64,000 nt of DNA. It comes from Oceanispirochaeta crateris. Its GTDB lineage: Bacteria; Spirochaetota; Spirochaetia; DSM-2461. The DNA is taken from NCBI RefSeq assembly GCF_008329965.1, contig NZ_CP036150.1:868001-932000 (forward strand), in the 5' to 3' direction. Each line of letters starts with the position of its first letter. Position 1 is the stretch's first letter. The translations under genes and the position numbers were made by a program. Of the stretch, positions 54,955 to 62,964 are shown in pieces. The notes beneath the pieces were generated by a model. The model saw nothing but the letters and a program-made list of their open reading frames with translations. It had not been told where the DNA came from and did no database searches.

Positions 54955-56148
54955 ATGTTGATCAAGCTAAGCAGCAAAGACAGCAGCAGCTCGGGCCTGA
55001 GCACCCTCGACTACAACAACACCTTCTCCTACTATGCCGACGCCCCTCACAGGGTAGAAGTCATAGCTAACAAGTACTATCGCTACGACCTTAACGGCAA
55101 CCTGGAAGAAACCTTCTTCTTCGACAGCATGTGGAGCGTCTGCGGCACAGAATCAACTGACGGCCTCAGTCAGAGCAAGAACATCTACGTGGGAGAAACC
55201 AGGATATCCACCAAGCTGAACTTCCCGGAAAGCGACCTAGGCTACGAGACACTGAACACTTACTACTATCACACGGTCCACCAGTTGTCATCGAATGTGG
55301 TAACAGATCCTGACGGTGAGGTCTACGAACACCTGGAGTACACCCCATACGGTGAGATGTGGGTGGAAGACCAGACAACGGAAGACCTTGATAAGATTCC
55401 CTACGGCTTTACAGGCAAGGAGTGGGATGAAGAGACGAACCTCTATTACATGTCTGCAAGGTATCAGGATCCCATGACGAGCAGGTGGATTTCGGCAGAT
55501 CCGGCTGGGGCTAAGCTTGTTAATCCGAATAGCAGCCAGTTTATATTAATCGGTTCAATCAACTGGTATAGCTATACTGAAAACAATCCCCTTAAGTATT
55601 TAGATCCGACGGGTTTTAAGCCAGTTAATTTCAATACAAATACAATGCAGAGTTTCACTGGAAATATTCCTAATACTACAACTCCTTTCGGAAAGGAAGG
55701 ATGTACATTTTCTGGTATGTCAGGTGTCGTTGATGATTATCGAGCTAAAAATGGTCTTGAGAAAATTGACTGGCAGGATAAACTTGATAGCGATAAAATG
55801 AATGATTATTTCGACGATGACGGAAAATTGAAGAGGGATAAGTTCCTTAAAGATTTTACAGATGATGGTTTAGCGGTACTGGAAGACACACGGGATACAG
55901 GTAATGATTCTTCCAAAGTTATCGATGATGCTGTTAAGGATGAGGACAATGACTTTTATCTTTTAGGACGAGGTGATATTACCAAGGGACCTGGTAAGGG
56001 TGGAGAGCATGAAATCGGTATCTCTGGAGTAACGGGTAGTGATATTAACCAGATAGATACTAGTGATAATGATCAATACCGAAACTACACAACAGATGGG
56101 CAGAACAAAATTGATCGAGTTATAAAGATTGGGGAGAAGGAAGAATGA
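54955..56148 (+). CDS. RHS core end with variable C-terminal domain (module 1)
   Basis: The product has 397 residues. Residues 1-195 are the RHS repeat-associated core: SSNVVTDPDGEVYEHLEYTP, the GFTGKEWDEETNLYYMSARYQ signature and SRWISADPAG. The rest is a variable C-terminal domain, Cys250 (EGCTFSGMSG) and His352 (GGEHEIG) suggesting a papain-like or C39-like fold; this is an inference. Relative to module 2 the core lacks 84 residues. No ribosome site precedes ATG 54955; coding may continue upstream in the decayed part. It overlaps the next gene by 4 bases. Confidence 0.75.
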   Translation: MLIKLSSKDSSSSGLSTLDYNNTFSYYADAPHRVEVIANKYYRYDLNGNLEETFFFDSMWSVCGTESTDGLSQSKNIYVGETRISTKLNFPESDLGYETLNTYYYHTVHQLSSNVVTDPDGEVYEHLEYTPYGEMWVEDQTTEDLDKIPYGFTGKEWDEETNLYYMSARYQDPMTSRWISADPAGAKLVNPNSSQFILIGSINWYSYTENNPLKYLDPTGFKPVNFNTNTMQSFTGNIPNTTTPFGKEGCTFSGMSGVVDDYRAKNGLEKIDWQDKLDSDKMNDYFDDDGKLKRDKFLKDFTDDGLAVLEDTRDTGNDSSKVIDDAVKDEDNDFYLLGRGDITKGPGKGGEHEIGISGVTGSDINQIDTSDNDQYRNYTTDGQNKIDRVIKIGEKEE

Positions 56149-56738
56149 GACTGATATTATTCCTTTTGTTTACGACATCATGCCTGTTTGCAGAATCTGT
56201 TGTTGAGTTGACATTGATAGATCATGATCGCGGCTTTTCGATTAACTATTATGACTCGCCAAACAAGGTATTAGAGAGTCTTGGTTCTGAAAGTAATTTT
56301 CTTTCAGAAGGCCAGACGAGAGGATGGTTTACCAATAAAGGTGATGGTTTTGAATTAAAAACGCTAGTTCTACCAAGTAAATATCCTATTAGAGGGAAAA
56401 CTATTAGTCTTTATGAGATTCATTACTTGAAGATAACGAAGAGGTTTAGAACATTTAGAGATATTGGGATCGGATCAAGCGTAAAAGAAGTGGCTATGGC
56501 CTATCCTAATGCTATATTCTATATTCCTGGAGAGAAATATTGGCAGGATGAGTTCTGGACATTTGAAGATGGAAAGGCTACTCCCAAAGGACTAACCGCT
56601 GCTATCTATTGGGATTTTGGAACAAGTAAGCGTCCTGCAGACCTCTCAGGAGACCTTGAATACGGTTTTAGCTTCCGGTTTAATGATTCAGGATATGTAA
56701 ATGAGATTGAAATGGGGAATATTGTTACCGAAAAGTAA
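56145..56738 (+). CDS. Putative periplasmic immunity lipoprotein of module 1
   Basis: The product has 197 residues. The N-terminus RLILFLLFTTSCLFAES has a signal with a possible lipobox (TTSC). The mature part has no recognised domain. Its start overlaps the RHS stop (ATGA), and it precedes the palindrome, the usual position of an immunity gene for an RHS tip. The signal SC(L)FAES is shared with the gene at 58759. Confidence 0.65.
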   Translation: MRLILFLLFTTSCLFAESVVELTLIDHDRGFSINYYDSPNKVLESLGSESNFLSEGQTRGWFTNKGDGFELKTLVLPSKYPIRGKTISLYEIHYLKITKRFRTFRDIGIGSSVKEVAMAYPNAIFYIPGEKYWQDEFWTFEDGKATPKGLTAAIYWDFGTSKRPADLSGDLEYGFSFRFNDSGYVNEIEMGNIVTEK

Positions 56739-56746
56739 TTATACAT

Positions 56747-56827
56747 CCATAAGAACCTGTTAACCTGCGCCCGAGACAACCTGCTTCACAATCTGAGTGG
56801 GCGTCAGGTTCAACATACTTCTTATGG
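56747..56827. repeat. Imperfect palindrome after module 1 (attC-like architecture)
   Basis: Outer arms CCATAAGAA (56747-56755) and TTCTTATGG (56819-56827), a spacer, then inner arms GTTAACCTGCGCCC (56759-56772) and GGGCGTCAGGTTCAAC (56799-56814) with two unpaired bases. A similar copy follows module 2. Confidence 0.7.
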
Positions 56828-57266
56828 TTCTCCATTTCATTTCTGCCGGAATGAAGTTAATGGATGATCGTAGTAAGATGTCTGCAGCGGTCAGTCCTTC
56901 GGCATGCAAATGAGACCGGTATTATATTGATATCATAGCGAAGGACATAAAAAGGGCAATTGTAACGGGAGAGTCCACCCCCATTAACGAACACCCAGCC
57001 CTCACAGGACAAAAAGGAACAGTAGGGGAGCCGAAGGCTGACCCCGCAGGAGCGAAGCTCCGAGGAGTCCTGGCCCCGAATGGTCCGACCCCACACCACG
57101 AGGTCTGGCATTTCCCGACCCGCGGACAAAGCCGAACAGGATGGAGGGGGACGGCGCCGGCGAGTTTCGCAGCACCGCAGGTGCGAGGACCTGTTTGAGC
57201 AAGGTGCTGTTCCCGTCCGATCCTGCTCATGATAAACTGTGTGGGGATTTTGCCAGAAGGAGAAAC
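56828..57266. other. GC-rich hairpin block upstream of module 2
   Basis: No gene is supported. From about 57020 to 57230 the DNA is far more GC-rich than its surroundings and holds tight hairpins: GCCGAAGGC (57030-57038), GGAGCGAAGCTCC (57049-57061) and GCACCGCAGGTGC (57172-57184). It replaces the 5' RHS sequence in module 2. Confidence 0.65.
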
Positions 57267-58778
57267 ATGTTGACCAAGCTAAGCAGCGAAGACACCAGCA
57301 GCTCCGGCCTGAGCAGCCTCGACTACGACAACTTCTACTCCTACTACGCCGACGCTCCTCACAGGGTAGAAGTCATAGGCAACAAGTACTACCGCTACGA
57401 CCTTAACGGCAACCTGGAAGAAGAAAGGGTAGGAGGCCACAGAAGCCTCCAGGACTACGACCAGGCCGAATACAACTTCAGAGACAACGTCACGGTAGCC
57501 AACCAGGCCTTCGCCTGGGACATAGACGGCGGAGATGACGATGACGTCTACAGCCGCCAGTTCGAATGGGATGAAGAGAACCGCCTGAAAGCGACGGTAG
57601 ACCCCAACCACTGGACCGTCTACCGCTACGACCAGGACGGAGAAAGAACCCTCAAGTACTCAGACCTGGGAGAAACCCTCTACTTCGACAGCATGTGGAG
57701 CGTCTGTGACACCGAATCAACGGACGGCCTGAGGCAAAGCAAAAACATCTACGTGGGAGAAACCAGGATAGCCACCAAGCTGAACTTCCCGGACAGCGAC
57801 CTGGGCTACGAGAAACTGAATACCTACTACTACCACACGGACCACTTATCGTCATCGAATGTGGTAACCGACCCGGACGGAGAGGTCTACGAACACCTGG
57901 AATACACCCCATACGGTGAGATGTGGATTGAGGATCAGAAGGCTGAAAACCTGGACAAGATCCCCTTCCGTTTTACCTCCAAAGAGTGGGATGAAGAGAC
58001 TGGGCTTTATTACATGAGTGCCAGGTATCAGAATCCGATGACAAGCCGGTGGATTAGTGCTGACCCGGCGGGGTTCGGGTTGGTTAATCCTATGGGGGAT
58101 AAGGGGAATCTGAAGAGTGGGTTCTCTGTGATAGAGAATGTAAATTGGTATAGTTACTCATCAAATAATCCTTTAAGATATGTAGATCCAAGTGGCCTTG
58201 ATGATGTTGATGCAATTACTGGTGCACAACCTTCTTCCTCTTCGAAACCTGAATGGTTGGATAATAAGGCTATCAATCAACAACTTTATCAAACTAATAT
58301 GGAGAATGATTTTTCTGATAAAATGAAGGATTTAAGAGGTACGCCTTATGACTTAGGAGGGAATAGTACTGATGGAACAGATTGTAGTGGATCAGTTTTA
58401 TTAGCTTTAGAGCAAATGGGATTTGACACCGGGGATATGACTGCAAATACTATGGCTAGCGGCGATGTTCCTTGGATAGAGATATTAGATCCAAAGTCGT
58501 CAGTTGATCAGGGAACTCCTGGGATTTTGAATTTTTATTCCTGGGGTAAAAAGAAAATCCAGCATGTTAATGCCGGAGTCGGTTCCACGGTTAATGAAAC
58601 AAACACGCAAGTTATTGATGCAACAGAAGGTGATTGGATGACGGCACGAAATGGCAATACAAACCAAATCTATCCTGCACAAGCAGGCTCTATAAATCAA
58701 ACTTATGTACCTTATTCGACACGCACAAAACCTGATATTCAAGGAAGGATTAACTTTAATGCAATACCAAGAAAATAG
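57267..58778 (+). CDS. RHS core end with NlpC/P60 C-terminal domain (module 2)
   Basis: The product has 503 residues. The RHS core (about residues 1-280) includes SSNVVTDPDGEVYEHLEYTP and the FTSKEWDEETGLYYMSARYQ signature. The C-terminal domain has the NlpC/P60 motif GTPYDLGG-x6-DCSG with Cys373 and a downstream HVNAG with His433, so it is a probable peptidoglycan endopeptidase toxin. ATG at 57267 is preferred since AAGGAG lies five bases upstream and similarity to module 1 starts there. Base composition falls sharply from the GC-rich core to the AT-rich tip. Confidence 0.85.
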   Translation: MLTKLSSEDTSSSGLSSLDYDNFYSYYADAPHRVEVIGNKYYRYDLNGNLEEERVGGHRSLQDYDQAEYNFRDNVTVANQAFAWDIDGGDDDDVYSRQFEWDEENRLKATVDPNHWTVYRYDQDGERTLKYSDLGETLYFDSMWSVCDTESTDGLRQSKNIYVGETRIATKLNFPDSDLGYEKLNTYYYHTDHLSSSNVVTDPDGEVYEHLEYTPYGEMWIEDQKAENLDKIPFRFTSKEWDEETGLYYMSARYQNPMTSRWISADPAGFGLVNPMGDKGNLKSGFSVIENVNWYSYSSNNPLRYVDPSGLDDVDAITGAQPSSSSKPEWLDNKAINQQLYQTNMENDFSDKMKDLRGTPYDLGGNSTDGTDCSGSVLLALEQMGFDTGDMTANTMASGDVPWIEILDPKSSVDQGTPGILNFYSWGKKKIQHVNAGVGSTVNETNTQVIDATEGDWMTARNGNTNQIYPAQAGSINQTYVPYSTRTKPDIQGRINFNAIPRK

Positions 58779-59307
58779 ATATTTTAAAAGAATTATCTTA
58801 CTTTTATTACTTACATTACTTGTTTCTAGTTGTTTTGCTGAGTCAACTATTGGATTTTATACAAATGAATTAAGCTCAGAGAATTATAAGATAGTTGATG
58901 TTCTTTTTTGGGATTGGTTCCCTCAAAAAAAAGAGGTAGAAGATAACTACGATTCAGTGCAATTCTATTATAAGTCGAATAGAACTTATAAAGACTATTC
59001 TGGTACTGAAAAGGAGCTAGTTTTAGTTGGGTATTTAGTAGGTGTAAAAAATGAGACAAGATTTATTCTTGCAAAATATACTCCTACGGCTGTTTATGAT
59101 GCAAATGGTAATACATTATCAGAAATACCAGAAACTTCGAAAATCTATAAAAGTATTATTGGATTGAATGGTGATATTTTAGAAGATCCAACAGCAGTAG
59201 CTCCAGTTATTGATAAGAATGGCGAAACAGAAGTGGATTCTTTTGCACTTTTGGAGTTTGATTTTGCGAATAATACAATGGTTAAGTATATTATTCAATT
59301 AGATTAA
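58759..59307 (+). CDS. Putative immunity lipoprotein of module 2
   Basis: The product has 182 residues. The signal RIILLLLLTLLVSSC ends in a lipobox, so it should sit in the periplasmic space, where an NlpC/P60 toxin would act. Its ATG at 58759 lies 20 bases inside the end of the RHS gene. The mature part is strand-rich and unrelated to the module 1 partner apart from the signal. The immunity role is inferred from position. Confidence 0.65.
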   Translation: MQYQENRYFKRIILLLLLTLLVSSCFAESTIGFYTNELSSENYKIVDVLFWDWFPQKKEVEDNYDSVQFYYKSNRTYKDYSGTEKELVLVGYLVGVKNETRFILAKYTPTAVYDANGNTLSEIPETSKIYKSIIGLNGDILEDPTAVAPVIDKNGETEVDSFALLEFDFANNTMVKYIIQLD

Positions 59308-59319
59308 AAATGGATTCCC

Positions 59320-59399
59320 CATAACCATGTGTTAACCTGCGCCCGATAACTTCCTGCTTCACAACCGGAGAGGGTGACAGGTTCAACAAACTCGTTATG
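59320..59399. repeat. Imperfect palindrome after module 2 (second copy)
   Basis: Outer arms CATAAC (59320-59325) and GTTATG (59394-59399), inner arms GTTAACCTGCGCCC (59331-59344) and GGGTGACAGGTTCAAC (59372-59387). The outer pair differs from copy 1 by a compensatory change (G-C to C-G), evidence that the fold matters. Confidence 0.7.
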
Positions 59400-59504
59400 A
59401 ATCTTCTTTTATTAATCATAATAATCACCGGAGGGCAGTCAAACTTAAAGCATAAAACCCAATCCACCCCCTACCAAAAAGGGATGCACAGGGCCGCGAA
59501 GCAG

Positions 59505-59541
59505 TGTAATCCCCCCCATTTATAGAGGGCGTCATATGTAG
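59505..59541. repeat. IS3-family left inverted repeat
   Basis: TGTAATCCCCCC, then a variable part, ending CATATGTAG. It matches the right repeat at 60666-60702 in reverse complement. Confidence 0.85.
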
Positions 59542-59547
59542 AGCTTC

Positions 59548-60372
59548 TTAAGCTACCGGATTTTTCATTCTCGGTGGAATGCCGCCAATAGCTGAATTAG
59601 GACGCTCGTTATTATATGTCCATAACCAATCTGTAGCAAGTTTTTGAGCATGTTCAATTGATTCAAAATTGATCAAATCCAGCCATTCATGCCGAACCGT
59701 CCTGTTAAATCTTTCAATATAAGCATTCTGAGTCGGCTTTCCTGGCTGTATGAATATCAAATCAATTCCTTTATTTTCAGCCCAATTCTGTAATGCACCG
59801 CTACAATACTCTGGACCATTATCGCATCGGATAGCCAGTGGCTTTTCTCGCCACTCCAGAAGCTGATCAAGGGATCGAACAACTCTTAATGAAGGTAATG
59901 ACAGGTCAACGTCAATGGCCAATCCCTCGCGATTATAGTCATCAATGACATTGAATGTCCGGAATGATCTACCATCCGATAATGTATCAGTCATAAAATC
60001 CATTGACCAAACTTGATCAGGTCTGGAAGGAACGTCCAGAGCATCTGGCTTATCACGTTTCAGCCGTTTCCGTGGTTTAATTCTCAGATTCAATTCCAAT
60101 TCACGGTAGATCCGATAAACACGTTTATGATTCCAAGGATACTTCTTCACGTTCCTCAAATACAGAAAACAAAGACCGAAACCCCATCGTTTATAGGTCG
60201 TGGTTAATCGTAGCAGCCAGTCAGCGATAAGCTCATTCTCTGATCACATTTTAGGCTCATATCGGTAGCATGTTTCGCTGATTTTGAATGCTTTACACGC
60301 CAGATTAATCGTTATATCCTGGTGCTGTACATAAAACTGGGTCATCTCTTTGCGTTGAGATGGCTTTACCAC
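59548..60372 (-). pseudogene. IS3-family transposase orfB (integrase core), interrupted
   Basis: The rve integrase core has its DDE residues: WSMDFM (Asp), IRCDNGPEY (Asp) and [12 protein letters not shown] (Glu). The upstream part, entered from the A7G frameshift site, is broken by TGA at 60244-60246 (YEPKM then stop), so full-length transposase would not be made. Confidence 0.85.
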
Positions 60373-60631
60373 TTTTTTTCTAATGCATCCTGTACAATTT
60401 CTGCTTTCAGACGTTCTTCAGCATACATCTTCTTAAGTCTGGCATTTTCTGATTCCAGTTCCTTCATTCTGGAAAGAAGGGATATATCCATGCCTCCATA
60501 TTTGGATCGCCACCGGTAAAAAGTGCCGAACTGATATTGTTATCCCTGCAAATCTCAGTTACAGGTACACCACTTTCTGCTTTTTTCAGAATAGCCATTA
60601 TCTGGCTGTCTGAAAATCTTGATTTCTTCAT
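60366..60631 (-). pseudogene. IS3-family transposase orfA, frameshifted
   Basis: MKKSRFSDSQIMAILKKAES at the N-terminus is the IS3 orfA helix-turn-helix. A single-base loss near 60527 shifts the frame; the C-terminal FYRWRSKYGGMD and leucine-zipper part (ESENARLKKMYAEERLK) is in another frame. AAGGAG precedes the ATG. Confidence 0.8.
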
Positions 60632-60665
60632 GTAGAAACTCCTTCAAATAGAATAAAGATTATTT

Positions 60666-60702
60666 CTACATATGGCGACCACTAATTTTCGGGGGGATTA
60701 CA
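60666..60702. repeat. IS3-family right inverted repeat
   Basis: Reverse complement of the left end: CTACATATGGCG to GGGGGGATTACA. It interrupts the GNAT remnant. Confidence 0.85.
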
Positions 60703-60826
60703 CTTCTTCAAGATACTGTGCCATCGTTTTCTTATTATTCATTAAATAGAAAGTATCATAATAAGTTTGACGGCCCATGTTTATCACTTCTTCCAAATCA
60801 GATAGATTTCATTTTCGAATCTCCAT
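60703..60826 (-). pseudogene. 5' remnant of a GNAT acetyltransferase interrupted by the IS
   Basis: MEIRK then an in-frame stop, then NLSDLEEVINMGRQTYYDTF, NNKKTMAQYLEE resembles the start of a GNAT-family acetyltransferase. The IS end follows directly, and no matching 3' part is seen on the other side of the IS. Confidence 0.6.
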
Positions 60827-60877
60827 AGCCTTTCCTTAGCCCGCAGATAAGGGCCTATTCAATTCACTCTCAGAGTC

Positions 60878-61309
60878 TTAAACATTTGCATCATCAATTG
60901 ATAAGTTACGATAATTTAAGTCTTTTCTTTTGATAAAACCCATTGATTGCCAAAAGTCATTCCCTTTCTGATTTTCTGCAAATACAACTAAGGCGACTTT
61001 CTTTATTCCTTCCTCATCAAGAGCCGTTAAGACCTTGTGGATGAGGCTTTTACCGATACCTTGTCTATGGTAGTTCTGATGTACTACGGCATGGTAAATA
61101 TACCCTCTTCGACCATCATGACCACATAAAATGACAGCTACTAGTTCCTTCCCTTTTCTGCAGACAAAGTTTGTGTTTGGATTTCTCTGTAAAAAGGCAT
61201 TTATTCCTGACTCAGAATCATCAAGTGATCTTAATCCCATACCTTCTGTCTCCGACCAAAGATTAAATGCATCTTTGTAATCAGTCATGGACATCTTTGA
61301 TATATTCAA
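60878..61309 (-). CDS. GNAT-family N-acetyltransferase
   Basis: The product has about 143 residues. The acetyl-CoA motif A VVHQNYHRQGIGKSLIHKVL (RQGIGKS) is clear, followed by NDFWQSMGFI. The start is TTG at 61309, supported by GGGAG; a reading to 61345 is longer but lacks a site. Substrate unknown. Confidence 0.85.
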   Translation of the reverse strand: MNISKMSMTDYKDAFNLWSETEGMGLRSLDDSESGINAFLQRNPNTNFVCRKGKELVAVILCGHDGRRGYIYHAVVHQNYHRQGIGKSLIHKVLTALDEEGIKKVALVVFAENQKGNDFWQSMGFIKRKDLNYRNLSIDDANV

Positions 61310-61431
61310 AATGAACACTCCCTCTTTTATCAAACCTTGGTTCAATCGTTCCTGTTCTGATTCCGTAATAGAGCAAGAGAGTATACCGGAGCTTTACATA
61401 CATCTACCCAGCACATAATACTCTTTTTATC

Positions 61432-62043
61432 TCAGATTTCTTTTTCCATATAATAGGAACCACTAATTCCTGTTGAACGTTTCATCCACCAGTGAGAATG
61501 CGAAGATTTTACCTGGAATCCGCAACTCTCATATAGCTTTTGGGCTTTGGGGTTTTCATAAATAACTAATAGCGACAGCCTCGACAGACCTTTCTGCCTG
61601 GCAATACTCTCTGCAAAATTTATAAGTTGGGTACCAACCCCTTTACCGCGGTATTTTGGAGCCACCCCCAGAGTGTCAATATATGCTTCTCCTTCTTTAA
61701 TCTTATGGTAAAAGGTGGCACCAAGGAGTATTGTCTTTACGATGCCTAGCAGGCCATATTTACGGAGAAGTTCGTGATTGGAAAGTCCCTTTTTGGATTT
61801 TGATTTGTGTTTTATCGGTAATTTCAGTAATAAAAACCCCGCTACATGTCCATTGAGAACAGCAACAAAATTCAAATTTTGAGATTCGTGGTGAAAGAGA
61901 GCAAAATCACGTGCAAATGATAATTGCTGATCTTTGTTTTGAGTTACAAACTGGAATTTAGACGAAAAACCATCATTGAAAATTTGTAGCACCTCATCCT
62001 GGTGCTCTTGTTTACTTGGAATGATCTCTATTTCATACTTCAT
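61432..62043 (-). CDS. GNAT-family N-acetyltransferase
   Basis: The product has 203 residues. Motif A LGVAPKYRGKGVGTQLINFA and YENPKAQKLYESCGF are clear. ATG at 62043 follows GAGGA; the longer reading to 62154 would overlap the deaminase gene and is rejected. Substrate unknown. Confidence 0.87.
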   Translation of the reverse strand: MKYEIEIIPSKQEHQDEVLQIFNDGFSSKFQFVTQNKDQQLSFARDFALFHHESQNLNFVAVLNGHVAGFLLLKLPIKHKSKSKKGLSNHELLRKYGLLGIVKTILLGATFYHKIKEGEAYIDTLGVAPKYRGKGVGTQLINFAESIARQKGLSRLSLLVIYENPKAQKLYESCGFQVKSSHSHWWMKRSTGISGSYYMEKEI

Positions 62044-62116
62044 ATTTTTTTCCTCAGTTATCGACAACCACTTTGAAGTGAAAAAACCTCGTTTGATGCT
62101 GAAAACGGCATAATAA

Positions 62117-62551
62117 CTATCTGTTAGAATAGAACTCCATGTCTTTTTTGTCATAGGCCTTTGACCAATGAAATGGTTGAAGATCCCGGAGAGGGACTAG
62201 TTTCAGTGGAGAATCAGAGTCCGTGACTCCTACGTATACATCATCCCAATACATGAGTCTTTCCTGGCAGATGCCACAGGGAGTTAAAACCTTATATTCT
62301 GATTTTTCTGAATCCCTCACAACGCAAATAGAATGAGTGACTGCTTCATCCAATTTATGAGCTTCACAAATAGCCCCAGTTTCGATACAAAGGGATGCCC
62401 CTGCGTTGCATGTTTCTATAGCGATGCTAATCAAGAAGTTATTGTTAACTGTTCGTAATACGGCAGCTCCTCCCCATCCCGTTGGATAGCGATTTTCAAT
62501 AAAAGTTTTAGCTTTTGAGAATAGGACCTGGGCTATCTCATTTTGTTGCAT
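62117..62551 (-). CDS. Cytidine deaminase-like enzyme (blasticidin-S deaminase type)
   Basis: The product has 144 residues. Zinc-binding C-x-E (LCIETG) and the later PCGIC are visible, the C-AE/PCxxC pattern of the cytidine/blasticidin-S deaminases. It could act on cytidine or on a drug. Substrate cannot be fixed from sequence. Confidence 0.8.
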   Translation of the reverse strand: MQQNEIAQVLFSKAKTFIENRYPTGWGGAAVLRTVNNNFLISIAIETCNAGASLCIETGAICEAHKLDEAVTHSICVVRDSEKSEYKVLTPCGICQERLMYWDDVYVGVTDSDSPLKLVPLRDLQPFHWSKAYDKKDMEFYSNR

Positions 62552-62645
62552 CTTTTCCTTCTTTTATCATTTAGTCTCACGCGAGTCTTCCGCGAAAATA
62601 CGCAGTTCAGGAAGGCTATTTCAATAGTGATTCCCGAACTTTCTG

Positions 62646-62825
62646 CTATTCAATAATCGTTATTCTACTGACTTTTCCCAAATTGATTATTTCTATCTTT
62701 TTTTTCGTTTGGATTTTTAACCACAGATTTTCAACCTGAATTACAGAACCTTTTACTGTATCTGTAATTCCACTTATAACACCAAAGTGTACTATTACGT
62801 TTTTACCTTTTAGATCATCAAACAT
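62646..62825 (-). CDS. Small 59-residue protein
   Basis: GAGGAG lies 5 bases before ATG at 62825. The product is basic and strand-rich (KNVIVHFGVISGITDTVKGS), with no hit I recognise. Too short for many gene finders. Function unknown. Confidence 0.6.
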   Translation of the reverse strand: MFDDLKGKNVIVHFGVISGITDTVKGSVIQVENLWLKIQTKKKIEIINLGKVSRITIIE

Positions 62826-62964
62826 AATTACTCCTCTTTTAAATATTCTACCTTAAAAACAACATTGAGTGGATGCAGAAAGCCCCAAATACATTAGAAT
62901 CTAGGACTGAATTATTTAAATTTTTGTTTAGCTGTGTTCTCCATAAAATGGCTTATGAAATCAT

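Larger units (their letters stand above)
59505..60702 (-). mobile_element. Degraded IS3-family insertion sequence
   Basis: About 1.2 kb with imperfect terminal inverted repeats starting TGTAATCCCCCC at both ends. It encodes orfA and orfB with an intact A7G slippery site (60372-60379) for the -1 frameshift typical of IS3. Lesions are a one-base loss near 60527 in orfA and an in-frame TGA at 60244-60246 in orfB. No target-site duplication is evident. Confidence 0.87.

Noticed and set aside
56857-57230. Three minus-strand frames in the GC-rich block
   Set aside because: They arise from high GC content with few stops, overlap each other, and have no ribosome site or family match.
62600-62650. 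Inverted repeat AGTTC-x-GGAA / TTCC-x-GAACT between the 59-residue gene and the deaminase gene
   Set aside because: Arms contain a mismatch and there is no T-run; possibly a weak hairpin but not similar to the RHS palindromes.
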